A DNA stretch of 64,000 nt, taken from NCBI RefSeq assembly GCF_020618475.1, contig NZ_CP085340.1, positions 1 to 64,000 on the forward strand, in the 5' to 3' direction. The position numbers and the translations under genes were made by a program. This DNA comes from Haladaptatus halobius (lineage in GTDB: Archaea > Halobacteriota > Halobacteria > Halobacteriales > Haladaptataceae). Below, piece by piece: positions 51,716 through 59,980 of this stretch (its first letter is position 1; each line of letters begins with the position of its first letter). Under the pieces are notes generated by a model, which saw only the letters and a list, made by a program, of their open reading frames with translations, was not told the origin of the DNA and made no database searches.

Positions 51716-52208
51716 CGTATCGGGGGATCGAGTGTCGCCAGCGAAGTACGCCTGCGTATATCGACGATGTGCAGAAAGCGTTGATTCGGGCAGTGGATGA
51801 GTACCGTGATCCAGAGTGGATTGTGAGGAATTGCGGTCGTGGGTTGATCGACTGGAGCGTGGGGCGGTCGATCCGAGTGAGTTGGTGATCACGAATCGGG
51901 TTTCGAAAAAACGGGAGGACTACACGCAATCGACACGGAGTGTGGCGGCATTGGAGCGAGCGGCTGATTTGGGGTTGGCTCGTGCGCCCGGTCAGAGCGT
52001 GTCGTATGTAGTGGTGGACGATGCAAAGCAGTCGCGAGAGCGGGTGCTGTTGGCAAGTGAGGAGTTAAACGAGTATGATACTGGATTTTATCGGGAGTTG
52101 TTGGTTCGTGCTGCGGCGAGTGTGTTGTCACCGCTTGGGTGGCGTGAATCAGATATTGAGCAGTTTCTCTCGAGTCATGACGAACTCAGCCTTAAATCGT
52201 TTTTCTGA
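51716..52208 (+). pseudogene. Family B DNA polymerase, C-terminal fragment 6
   Basis: Starts at SYSYRGIECRQRSTPAYIDD, the same place as fragments 2 and 5. After EYRDPE one base is missing (GAGTGG against GAGATGG in fragment 5), and the other frame restores MDCEELRSWVDRLERGAVDP to the end ESDIEQFLSSHDELSLKSFF-stop. A single deletion therefore separates it from an open fragment. Its 3' flank is shared with fragment 3. Confidence 0.83.
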
Positions 52209-52320
52209 CTATTCTAAGCGTAGAAGATGGATCTGTTGCATCCCTGCGTCTCCATAGAACAAAGAATCATGACCCTGTTGAATATCTCTGTCAGTGATGA
52301 GTTTCAACAGTCGTGCTGAT
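52209..52320 (+). repeat. Polymerase 3' flank repeat (copy 2)
   Basis: Second copy of the flank described at 40850-40962, with GATGGATCTGTTGCA and CCTGCGTCTCCATAGAA. No coding content. The following stretch to 52510 also shows no gene. Confidence 0.55.
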
Positions 52321-52510
52321 TGGTGGGCACCTATCGGTTATAATTGACAGCTGATGCCAGAAACCAATTACTGCTGATGGAGTGTGGACTGTCTGATACT
52401 ACTTTGTGTTCGATGTTGCTTCTAACGGTGCACAGTGGCGATAGAGAGAAGGGCCTCGATCGGATAGAAACAGTGAAAGATACACTGGTTCAACCTCAAA
52501 CAGTGACTAA

Positions 52511-52813
52511 ATGCTCTATCCATCAATAGATCTAAATCCCTGTTGTGGGCAGGTTGTACTGGTTAGGATCGACCTCAGGATTTCCGACGACGTACTACTA
52601 GGATTAATCCTCGCAGTAGCTGCTCCATTCGTTGGGATGTGGCTGTTCGTTAAAATCACACGCCTTCTCCCTGATAAGACAGAGACGGTCGGTCCACACG
52701 TCGTTGTCCGTACAAGAAAACAATCCAAACTCGGCACCCAAACCTACTATCGGTGTAAGTATTGTGGGAAGGAACTCGAACGCAAATTTTTCCTTTCGAG
52801 ACGAGGATTGTGA
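52511..52813 (+). CDS. Small membrane protein with CxxC, unknown
   Basis: Up to 100 residues. It holds one membrane helix, LLGLILAVAAPFVGMWLFVK, and a short C-terminal part with YYRCKYCGKELERKF, a single CxxC that would be half of a zinc ribbon. The true start is not clear and the N-terminal 20 residues look unlike protein. Could be a truncated remnant. A minus-strand frame of 195 codons over the same region has less convincing composition. Confidence 0.3.
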   Translation: MLYPSIDLNPCCGQVVLVRIDLRISDDVLLGLILAVAAPFVGMWLFVKITRLLPDKTETVGPHVVVRTRKQSKLGTQTYYRCKYCGKELERKFFLSRRGL

Positions 52814-53268
52814 AGAATTTGAGTCGAGTTGATCGTGAGAACGTATCCTATGGTATTGGAGTGAGTTATTGATCCAAGTCAGTAATGGAGAGAGTGAGCG
52901 TATTTCCGTAACGGGGATTGAAAGGCGGAACCAATGCTGGGACCCGGGTTCTGCGTCCGGCACCGCTGCTAACAAATTCAAAATGCGGCTCCTCTCACGC
53001 TCTGGTAACCACTCTGCAGACATCTTCTGCAGGGCACACAGCCAAAATACTTTGATGTATCCTTTGTTGAAACCATCGACTGGTGACAGTTTGCCGAGTT
53101 CGTATTGAGAAGTCAAGTGTACTGAACTCAATCTCTGAATCTCTCTATCTGGCATACCATTCCTTACAAACGAGTGAAAGTCAGCATCCAACTAATGACT
53201 CGTCAGCTTGGAACGCTTCAGTACGTTCTCACTCATGCCGTTCTCGACTCTCGTTAGCGGGAGGTGAC
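52814..53268. other. Non-coding or decayed stretch
   Basis: 455 bp without a supported gene. Short open frames exist on both strands but show no recognisable domain. The stretch leads up to palindrome cassette B. Confidence 0.35.
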
Positions 53269-53466
53269 GATTACAATGTTGTAATTGAGGGGGATCGCGA
53301 GAGCGACCCCCTCACTTTCGCAGAAAATGACGCAGAAATAGACACACTCCACCGTAACCAACACACTAGTACCACCATGGTTCACCGGCAATGTGGTGTG
53401 TATCTCGGGTGGTGGTACCGCCCAAGTGGGAGTTTGGAGAATCCCCGTGATTACAACGCTATAATT
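53269..53466. repeat. Palindrome cassette B
   Basis: IR1 GATTACAATGTTGTAATT (53269-53286) is followed at once by a G-rich hairpin (53287-53313, arms GAGGGGG and CCCCCTC, with inner TCGC/GCGA). IR2 GATTACAACGCTATAATT lies at 53449-53466, 180 bp from IR1. IR2 covers the stop codon of the minus-strand gene at 53465. Same order of parts as cassette A, with the hairpin shifted towards IR1. Confidence 0.55.
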
Positions 53467-53866
53467 AGCGCCTTCCGTTTAGTTCCGCGTTAGCTTCGTG
53501 TGCTCGCATCCACCCTGCGAGGTCGGGATGCCCGAACATGATCTCAATGTGATGCCCGCCGACACCCATTACATCATCCACGGACAACGTCCGTGACTCC
53601 TTGTAGCTCACCCCGAGGACACGTTCGGCCATTTCTTCCATCACCCGATAACCATCGTTCTTGTACGCACAGCCATAGTGGGTCGCGACCTCTCGATAGC
53701 CAAGCCGGGCAACCATCACGTCATTCGTCTTGGCAACGTTCTTCGCGTGCTCAAGGACATTCAGGTACTTGTCTTCGACCTGTTGACTTTCGACTCGCTT
53801 TTCGCGGAAGTTCACGAGTTCAGTGTTCTGTTCCGAGCGCTGCCGGCTCCGGAACGGTTGAGTCAT
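53465..53866 (-). CDS. Short relative of the cassette A protein
   Basis: 133 residues. A helical, charged N-terminal half (EKRVESQQVEDKYLNVLEHA) leads to ARLGYREVATHYGCAYKNDG, YRVMEEMAERV and HIEIMFGHPDLAGWMRAHEA. By position this resembles MRLPSWLVKQIL...VRRVMEFVA...VLVADEDEWESFF of the cassette A protein, so it may be a short, coiled-coil-free member; the similarity is weak and by eye. Its stop is inside palindrome IR2 of cassette B. It is divergent from an MFS gene 21 bp away. Confidence 0.55.
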   Translation of the reverse strand: MTQPFRSRQRSEQNTELVNFREKRVESQQVEDKYLNVLEHAKNVAKTNDVMVARLGYREVATHYGCAYKNDGYRVMEEMAERVLGVSYKESRTLSVDDVMGVGGHHIEIMFGHPDLAGWMRAHEANAELNGRR

Positions 53867-53887
53867 CCGCCTTGGTAGAACTAGAGA

Positions 53888-55066
53888 GTGAGGAGACGCC
53901 TATTCGGAACGTTGTGTGGATTGGCATTCCTGATGAACTTCGGGCGAACCGTCTTTGCACCGCTGCTCGAACCACTGACGGTCGCCTTTGGGACTGATCA
54001 GGCAACCATCGGTGTATTAGTATCACTAGCATGGCTTGGCACTGCGATTCCACGGATTCCGATGGGATATATACTGACTCACATCCCACGGTATCAAGCA
54101 GTCCTCGCGACGGGCGCCATACTGGCTGGTTCATCCGCAGTCATCGCGTTCGCACAGTCATTAATTACACTCCAACTCGGAACACTTCTGCTCGGCGTTG
54201 CCAGTGGGGCCTACTTCGTCGCTGCTATTCCCCTCATCCCAGAATTGTATCCAAATGCGGTTGGACGCACGGTTGGCATTCACGGTACAGCAACCCAACT
54301 GGCTGCCGTCCTTGCACCAACCATTGTGGTCGGTATTCTGCTAATTAGCTCATGGCGCATGGTGTTCGTCGTTTTGGTAGTGTCTGCCGTCATATTCAGT
54401 ATCGTTTTAGCAACTGTCGTTCATGGATCTCGAATTGCTGATGAGGCTGTCCCCGACCACGCGTTTCTTTCCGCCGTGCGGGCTCACTGGCGACTCATCG
54501 CAACCGGTCTATTGATGGTCGGTGCTACTGGGTTTCTCTGGCAAGGACTATTCAATTTCTACGTCGTATATCTGACCACCTCAAAGGGAGTGTCGACAAC
54601 AACGGCAAATTTTCTTCTCACCGTTGTTTTCGCAGCCGGATTACCCGCGTTTTGGTTTGGCGGACGGCTTGCCGATCGTCTGCCAATTATCCCGTATATT
54701 TTGGCAATATTGACTGGATTCGTGATCTCAGTGGGGGCACTCACCTATGCAGGCAGGTTGGTTGCTCTGATTATCATCTCTGTTTCTATTGGCTACTCCA
54801 TTTACAGCCTCTTTCCTGCGCTGGATACGTACTTTCTCAATTCGCTTCCAGACGAGAGTCGTGGTGTCGCATACGCGACATTCACCGGCCTGTCATTGCT
54901 GGTCGAGGCAAATGGCACTGCTGCTGTCGGTCTGCTCACCAATGCGGGATACCAATTCAACGTCGTTTTCCTCGCGCTTGCGTCGCTCGTCGGCTGTGTT
55001 GTACTCGTCCTTGCAGGGCTCTATCTGACAGATCGACTTCCGGGTACACACAGAAAGTCCCACTGA
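53888..55066 (+). CDS. MFS transporter
   Basis: 392 residues from a GTG at 53888. Twelve hydrophobic segments. The loop 2-3 region RIPMGYILTHIPRYQAVL and the matching GGRLADRLPIIPYIL in the second half are the MFS signature loops. Helix 4-5 reads LLGVASGAYFVAAIPLIPELYP. The N-terminal tail is very short (RRRLFGT). The substrate is unknown. The start lies only 21 bp from the divergent gene of cassette B. Confidence 0.87.
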   Translation: MRRRLFGTLCGLAFLMNFGRTVFAPLLEPLTVAFGTDQATIGVLVSLAWLGTAIPRIPMGYILTHIPRYQAVLATGAILAGSSAVIAFAQSLITLQLGTLLLGVASGAYFVAAIPLIPELYPNAVGRTVGIHGTATQLAAVLAPTIVVGILLISSWRMVFVVLVVSAVIFSIVLATVVHGSRIADEAVPDHAFLSAVRAHWRLIATGLLMVGATGFLWQGLFNFYVVYLTTSKGVSTTTANFLLTVVFAAGLPAFWFGGRLADRLPIIPYILAILTGFVISVGALTYAGRLVALIIISVSIGYSIYSLFPALDTYFLNSLPDESRGVAYATFTGLSLLVEANGTAAVGLLTNAGYQFNVVFLALASLVGCVVLVLAGLYLTDRLPGTHRKSH

Positions 55067-55197
55067 TCAACTAAGTGAACAGATAACACTCCACGGTTCG
55101 AAGGCGTTTGAACCGAGCAAAGATTAATCGAACATAGGAAACCAAATGGTTGGTTTCCTTTCTTCTCTTATTAGCGAGAGGAGAAACGTTCCATCGA

Positions 55198-55761
55198 TTA
55201 ATCCACCCTGGACTGCTGCACCTCATAGGTTAGAACCGCAAATACATCGCCCTGCTGTTGCACATTAGCCAATTTCAGGGGCGGGGTGGTGATCCTGCGC
55301 GGCAATAACGGAGCACCCGAGGCGAGCGTGACGGGAGCAACGCTGAGAATAATTTCGTCGAGGAGACCGTGATCATGGAATTGTCCGACAAGATCACCCC
55401 CGCCAACAAGCCAGACGTTCTTGCCATCTGCGGCCTTCACCATATCCGCATGGACGGGCGCAACATCCCCCTGCACGAAGTGAATGTCCGCACCCTCAAC
55501 CACCGGTAATTCTCGAGTGCTGAACACCCACGCTGGGATCTCATACGGCCACTTTTCCGGGTTCTCCAGTATATTTTCATGCTTGATGATCCACTCGTAG
55601 GTCGTCGAGCCCATGGCTAAGGCACCAACCTGGTCTATGAACCGCGAGTAGTCATCCTCCACACCTTCGATCTCTTCGAACTGAAAGAGCCAGTCAAGTG
55701 AGTTATCCTCATCGGCGAGATAACCGTCGATGCTCGTCGCTGTGTAGTATTGGGTCTTCAT
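55198..55761 (-). CDS. DHFR-like reductase (RibD C-terminal family)
   Basis: 187 residues from ATG 55761. It begins KTQYYTATSIDGYLADEDNS LD (the S-x-D-G-x-(L/I)-A start of the family) and has ALAMGSTTYEW and the NADPH loop VWLVGGGDLVGQF, followed by LDEIILSVAPVTLASGAPLL. This is the YyaP/YwjB-like branch of the RibD C-terminal family, close to dihydrofolate reductase in fold; the true substrate is unknown. It stands alone, between the MFS gene and palindrome cassette C. Confidence 0.88.
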   Translation of the reverse strand: MKTQYYTATSIDGYLADEDNSLDWLFQFEEIEGVEDDYSRFIDQVGALAMGSTTYEWIIKHENILENPEKWPYEIPAWVFSTRELPVVEGADIHFVQGDVAPVHADMVKAADGKNVWLVGGGDLVGQFHDHGLLDEIILSVAPVTLASGAPLLPRRITTPPLKLANVQQQGDVFAVLTYEVQQSRVD

Positions 55762-55847
55762 GTCTTCAATCACCGTTTAGGAAGCGGTCTGGCAGTATAA
55801 AGGCTACACGCCACCAACCCGCCACGTGCCATCTTAAATCGCTATGA

Positions 55848-56078
55848 GCGTTACATTGTCGTAACGCACCCCGAGTGGACAGTGTAACGCACAATGGGGG
55901 CTTCTTTCGCTTCGCACACACGAGGAGAAAAGAAGGATTCGTTACATCCCACAGTACCCGAGTGATAATTACGCATCAGAACGGACGCAAATTGCGTCCG
56001 TTCCTCATCTCCGTGGGTGCTGTGGGGGCGGTGGTGTTACGCTCATTCGTGGGAGGGCGTTACGATAGTGTAATGCCC
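55848..56078. repeat. Palindrome cassette C
   Basis: IR1 GCGTTACATTGTCGTAACGC (55848-55867) and IR2 GGGCGTTACGATAGTGTAATGCCC (56055-56078), left ends 207 bp apart. Between them is a perfect hairpin with 12-bp arms and a 1-base centre (55979-56003, arms GAACGGACGCAA and TTGCGTCCGTTC). The strings CCACAGTACCC and CCTCATCTC match cassette A in position. IR2 covers the stop codon of the decayed gene at 56060. The arms differ from those in cassette A, yet the spacing is kept. Confidence 0.62.
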
Positions 56079-56430
56079 TCCGTGTCCGTGGCGTCCTCCG
56101 ACATTCCGACCGTGGTGTCTGTTGCTTTCGTGAGTTGAGTTGCGTCCGACTGGGCGTCCTTGACTGTAACCGAGTCCAATCGTCGTCCTGCCGGGCGCGT
56201 TTCTTTGCCTCGAGATGCTCGCTGACCTGGCTCATGTACGCTACCCACTCGTCTTGATCAGCGATAAGTATGAGCTTCGACCCGTCCGTGGTGAGCGTGA
56301 TCAGATTATCGTGATCCTCTGGGTCACGTTCCTCCTTGAGCTTCTCACTCGAGAACTTTGCGACGAATTGTATGGTTCGGCACATTGTGTTGCGATTCGT
56401 ATCGAGACCGTGCTCATCGAAAATGATTGC
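56060..56430 (-). pseudogene. Cassette C relative of the cassette A protein, decayed
   Basis: Begins inside the helix-turn-helix-like part at IIFDEHGLDTNRNTMCRTIQ, FVAKFSSEKLKEERDPEDHD, then NLITLTTDGSKLILIADQDEW, close to the cassette A protein at the same positions. A frameshift near 56170 moves to DSVTVKDAQSDATQLTKATD and the end TEGITLS-stop (cassette A: KEITVS). The N-terminal coiled coil and middle are missing. The truncated end borders the Bat-like regulator gene. Confidence 0.7.
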
Positions 56431-56438
56431 ATAGTAAT

Positions 56439-57158
56439 TCATGGGATTAACTGCTCCATGGGCTCCTCACCGCCGAAAAATCGTTGACCGGACTCGCTTA
56501 ATATCGTGTTTTCTGCCTTTTTGAGATGCTCCCATGCTGTCGATGGGTGCACATCCATTGCTTCGCCGAGGTCATCCATAGTGATGTCCGAACCGGTCAT
56601 ATAATAACCCAATGTGTAAACGGTTTCAAACGCCTCTTGTTGACGTGCTGTCAATTGGGTTAGAATTGCGTTTGTATCCATTGGTGGGGTGTCAGAAATC
56701 GTTCCCATGTTTATGCACTTCTGCAGATCGAGGTCATTATCAAGTGTTCCAATTTTCTCTATTAGTTTATAGAGAGATTCTTTTTGTTCGATATATACCC
56801 CCCAGTGTTCGATACCCCGCTGGACACTAACAGTGCTATCTCGGTAACAGCCATGTGACCCGAGGAGGTTTAGGATGCTTGGATTTTCGCTGTTATACTC
56901 GATTTTACTCGTGAAATAAGCTTGTCGAGACTTCCCGTCTGAGATCCGTCTGAATGACTCAACGAATTCATGTTCTCGAAAAGCTCTCTCAAACTGATTG
57001 ATTTGAGTCTTTTCGCCTCGGAGGCAAATAAGTCGCTTTGCGCGGTGGCCACTGGTTTCTGCCTTTGATAGGTTCTGAACATGAACCCCTGGTATGTCTG
57101 CACTCGTATCCGAAATTGGGCAGCCATAGTGACGGATTGCTAGCAATGCTTCCCACAT
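56439..57158 (-). CDS. Bat-like HTH regulator, divergent from the peptide ABC operon
   Basis: 239 residues. The N-terminal part (1-150) is the variable sensor of the bacterio-opsin-activator type (CPISDTSADIPGVHVQNLSK, HRAKRLICLRGEKTQINQF). The C-terminal HTH10 domain (165-235) has LTARQQEAFETVYTLGYYMT and DDLGEAMDVHPSTAWEHLKK. A TTATAAGAT-like box about 25 bp before the ATG suggests a leaderless mRNA. It is divergent from the substrate-binding gene at 57254 with 95 bp between, so it probably controls that operon. Confidence 0.82.
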   Translation of the reverse strand: MWEALLAIRHYGCPISDTSADIPGVHVQNLSKAETSGHRAKRLICLRGEKTQINQFERAFREHEFVESFRRISDGKSRQAYFTSKIEYNSENPSILNLLGSHGCYRDSTVSVQRGIEHWGVYIEQKESLYKLIEKIGTLDNDLDLQKCINMGTISDTPPMDTNAILTQLTARQQEAFETVYTLGYYMTGSDITMDDLGEAMDVHPSTAWEHLKKAENTILSESGQRFFGGEEPMEQLIP

Positions 57159-57202
57159 ACCATTATACAGCCGATAATCTTATAATAACTTTTTCCAGAT
57201 AT

Positions 57203-57216
57203 CCCAATATATTGGG
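57203..57216. promoter_or_regulatory. Perfect 14-bp palindrome in the divergent promoter
   Basis: CCCAATATATTGGG is a perfect palindrome whose centre AATATATT can serve as TATA box. It ends 37 bp before the ATG at 57254 and lies 45 bp from the divergent regulator start. It is a good candidate operator for the HTH regulator or the operon TATA box itself. Confidence 0.55.
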
Positions 57217-57253
57217 CTCAAACGTTTTTCATCGTCAACTAAAGGTTACATCC

Positions 57254-58972
57254 ATGTCAATTGTTGACAACCGGGATTTGGAAGGCCCCCAAATCGACAG
57301 ACGGACAACACTAAAACTACTCGGCGCAGCCAGTATGTCTGGCCTTGCTGGATGCATTGGTGGCGGAGGGGGTGGGTCCGATGATGGCTCGAAAAGCGAC
57401 GATAACAGCTCCTCAGCGACAATGGGCGGATCCATCGAGGCTGGCTTCCAAACGGATAATCTAGAATTTCTCGACCCGCATTATGTTGATAAGGGAGCTC
57501 AAATGCAAATCGTTTCCAATGTTTTTAGTGGTTTATTGAAACTTGATCAAGATCACCAAATTGTCGGTGATCTTGCAAAAAATTGGGAAATTCCTGATAA
57601 GAAAACCTATGTGTTCCAACTTCACAAGGGAGTCACGTTCCATAATGGAGATCCCTTGAAAGCAAAGCAGGTGAAGTGGTCCCTTGATCGTCTCATGGCA
57701 GATGAGAAGTCTGAGCACCACGGTAAGGTTACAACCGTAGAAAGTGTCGAAGCCACGGGTAGTCATGAGGTCACGATTAAGATGTCGGAACCCACTGCAC
57801 CATTCCTGGCGTTTATGACCAACGTTCCAGGAAGAGCAGGCTCAATTGTACACAAAAGTGCAAAAGATGATCCTAAATCGTACAACAAACAACCGATCGG
57901 AAGCGGGCCGTTCAAAGTAAAATCTCGCAGTATGGGTGAATCTATCACGCTCTCCAAATATGATGACTATTGGGAGACTGACGAAAAGGGGAACCAGTTT
58001 CCATATTTGGATGAAGTAAAGATTCGGCTTATTCCCGAACCATCGACGATGTGGTCAGCTATCACATCCGAAAGTATCCAACATTGCGCCCAGATTACTG
58101 GTCAATTTGCTAAACAAGGCGAGAATATGAGTTCTCTCAGTGTCCGAAAGACTAGTTCAGGTGACTGGTCGTGTATCGCACCACTAGGTGCGGATCCTGC
58201 AAAATATCCTGAGAAGGCGAAAATCGCAAGCGGATATGATACGGTCACTACCAAATGGAAGGGAAAGGATATCCCAACGGCAAACAAGAAGGTCCGTCAA
58301 GCGATTGCGATGGCCATCGACCGGGATGAAATCGTTAAAAAAGCATACTTCGGTTATGCGGTTCCGGCACATTCGGTGTTCAATCCGACGATGACAACCA
58401 CCTACGAAGAGAAACCTAAGCCTGGCCAGTACCACAATCCAGAGAAGGCAAAACGACTACTGGACGAGGCTGGCTATACCGGTGATCCTCGGTTCTCATT
58501 CAAGCTGCTTGGCATGCCTGAGTACAAACGCTGGATGACTATTATCCAACAGCAGCTTTCCGACGTTGGAATTAAAGTTGAACTCGATATCCAACAGCCT
58601 TCGTCTTACTGGGATTCCATCTACCGCTATGATCATATGGTCACAACCTACGGTGGATCAACAGATATCGACCCCTATATGACGTGGTGGAAACAGCTTG
58701 GGACTCCAGATCCCGAGACAAGTCTCGGGGTCTGGCAAAAAAGCATGATGTTCGATAAAAAGTTCGACGACGCGCTTCTAAAATCGTTCAAGACACCGAA
58801 ACCCGAGAAGCGTAAACAGTACATCCGCGAGGCTGAGAAAATTTTCCTCGATCAAGCGATGTACGCTATGACTGTCTTCATGCTCAAAGCGAAGGTCGAC
58901 GTCTCTAGTCTCAAGAATGTCGGGATCCCGGCTGGGATGAGCAACTTCCATCAAGCGTATTTGGAGAAATAA
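57254..58972 (+). CDS. Peptide ABC transporter substrate-binding lipoprotein (DppA/OppA type)
   Basis: 572 residues from ATG 57254; upstream the frame is open but antisense to the regulator. The N terminus DRRTTLKLLGAASMSGLAGC is a Tat signal ending in a lipobox Cys, then a Gly/Ser/Asp linker. The mature part follows the SBP family 5 plan: LDPHYVDKGAQMQIVSNVFS, GLLKLDQDHQIVGDLAKNWE, YVFQLHKGVTFHNGDPLKAK and KKVRQAIAMAIDRDEIVKKA. It is the first gene of a five-gene operon. Likely ligand: di- or oligopeptide or a related solute. Confidence 0.93.
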   Translation: MSIVDNRDLEGPQIDRRTTLKLLGAASMSGLAGCIGGGGGGSDDGSKSDDNSSSATMGGSIEAGFQTDNLEFLDPHYVDKGAQMQIVSNVFSGLLKLDQDHQIVGDLAKNWEIPDKKTYVFQLHKGVTFHNGDPLKAKQVKWSLDRLMADEKSEHHGKVTTVESVEATGSHEVTIKMSEPTAPFLAFMTNVPGRAGSIVHKSAKDDPKSYNKQPIGSGPFKVKSRSMGESITLSKYDDYWETDEKGNQFPYLDEVKIRLIPEPSTMWSAITSESIQHCAQITGQFAKQGENMSSLSVRKTSSGDWSCIAPLGADPAKYPEKAKIASGYDTVTTKWKGKDIPTANKKVRQAIAMAIDRDEIVKKAYFGYAVPAHSVFNPTMTTTYEEKPKPGQYHNPEKAKRLLDEAGYTGDPRFSFKLLGMPEYKRWMTIIQQQLSDVGIKVELDIQQPSSYWDSIYRYDHMVTTYGGSTDIDPYMTWWKQLGTPDPETSLGVWQKSMMFDKKFDDALLKSFKTPKPEKRKQYIREAEKIFLDQAMYAMTVFMLKAKVDVSSLKNVGIPAGMSNFHQAYLEK

Positions 58973-59026
58973 TGTCGTCAATCACCATACTACTCGTCTC
59001 TCTATCAGGCGGTGAATAGCGTGGGG

Positions 59027-59980
59027 ATGCAGCGATATCTCGCGAAGCGTGTGATCCACGCCTTCGTGGTCATCTACGTCGTAGCGACGGTCGTATTCGT
59101 CGCCGTCCGGTCAATTCCCGGTGACCCAGCCCGCTTAATGCTCGGTGGTGACGCCGATCCACAAGCACTCGCAGCGGTCCGGCAGGAACTCGGGCTCGAT
59201 CAGCCCGTCTATATCCAGTACATTCGATGGCTCGGAGAACTTGCACAGGGCGACTTTGGCGAGTCGATTCATACCCAACAGAGCGTTATTACGATGCTTC
59301 TTGACGTGGCAGAGCCCACGCTTTCGATCGCTTTGCTTGGAATGATTATCGCAATCTGTATCGCAGTGCCAGCGGGTATCATCAGTGCCATTCACCGCTA
59401 TTCATTGGAAGACTCCTTCGCCACCCTCGTTTCATTTTTTGGCATTAGTATGCCAGGATTCTGGATAGGCATCCTGTTGATTCTGGGCTTTGCCTCTCGG
59501 TTTGAAGCCATCCCATCGTTCGGTTACGTCCCAATCTCGGAAGGTATCGTTCCGTGGTTCATGCACATTCTCCTACCGGCGATTGCCGTTGGCCTGCCAT
59601 ACGGCGGCATACTCATGCGTATGACCCGGTCATCGATGTTGGAAGTGTTAAATGAGGATTACATGCGGACGGCCCGCGCGAAAGGACTCTCTCCACGGCT
59701 CGTGTTGTTCAAGCACGGGTTTCAGAACGCGCTTATCCCGGTTGTCACGATTGCCGGTATTCTGCTGGCTGTCGTCCTCGGTGGTGTCGTCGCCGTTGAG
59801 ATCGTCTTTGGCATTCAGGGACTGGGTCGTTTGCTCATTAGTTCGATCAATCGGCGAGACTTCCCAGTGGTGCAGGGGACAGTCATCATCATATCGTTCG
59901 TGTTCGTGTTTATGAATCTCCTTGTGGACATGTTATACACGATAATCAATCCAAAGATCAAGTATGGAGGTGGCGAATAA
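59027..59980 (+). CDS. Peptide ABC permease, DppB type
   Basis: 317 residues from ATG 59027 (GTG starts at 59012 and 59021 are less like the family). It has QRYLAKRVIHAFVVIYVVAT as first helix, VRSIPGDPARLMLGGDADPQ and ELGLDQPVYIQYIRWL in the outer loop, and the ATPase docking loop EDYMRTARAKGLSPRLVLFK. Six membrane segments. Its stop overlaps the next start by 1 bp. Confidence 0.93.
   Translation: MQRYLAKRVIHAFVVIYVVATVVFVAVRSIPGDPARLMLGGDADPQALAAVRQELGLDQPVYIQYIRWLGELAQGDFGESIHTQQSVITMLLDVAEPTLSIALLGMIIAICIAVPAGIISAIHRYSLEDSFATLVSFFGISMPGFWIGILLILGFASRFEAIPSFGYVPISEGIVPWFMHILLPAIAVGLPYGGILMRMTRSSMLEVLNEDYMRTARAKGLSPRLVLFKHGFQNALIPVVTIAGILLAVVLGGVVAVEIVFGIQGLGRLLISSINRRDFPVVQGTVIIISFVFVFMNLLVDMLYTIINPKIKYGGGE

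Noticed and set aside
28805..52208. Casposon or self-synthesising transposon
   Set aside because: A repeated family B polymerase gene would fit, but no Cas1-like integrase, terminal inverted repeats or target duplications were seen, and all polymerase copies are partial.
52604..53191. 195-codon minus-strand frame
   Set aside because: No recognisable domain, mixed composition and no promoter or start support. It overlaps an equally weak plus-strand frame; called only as an undecided region.
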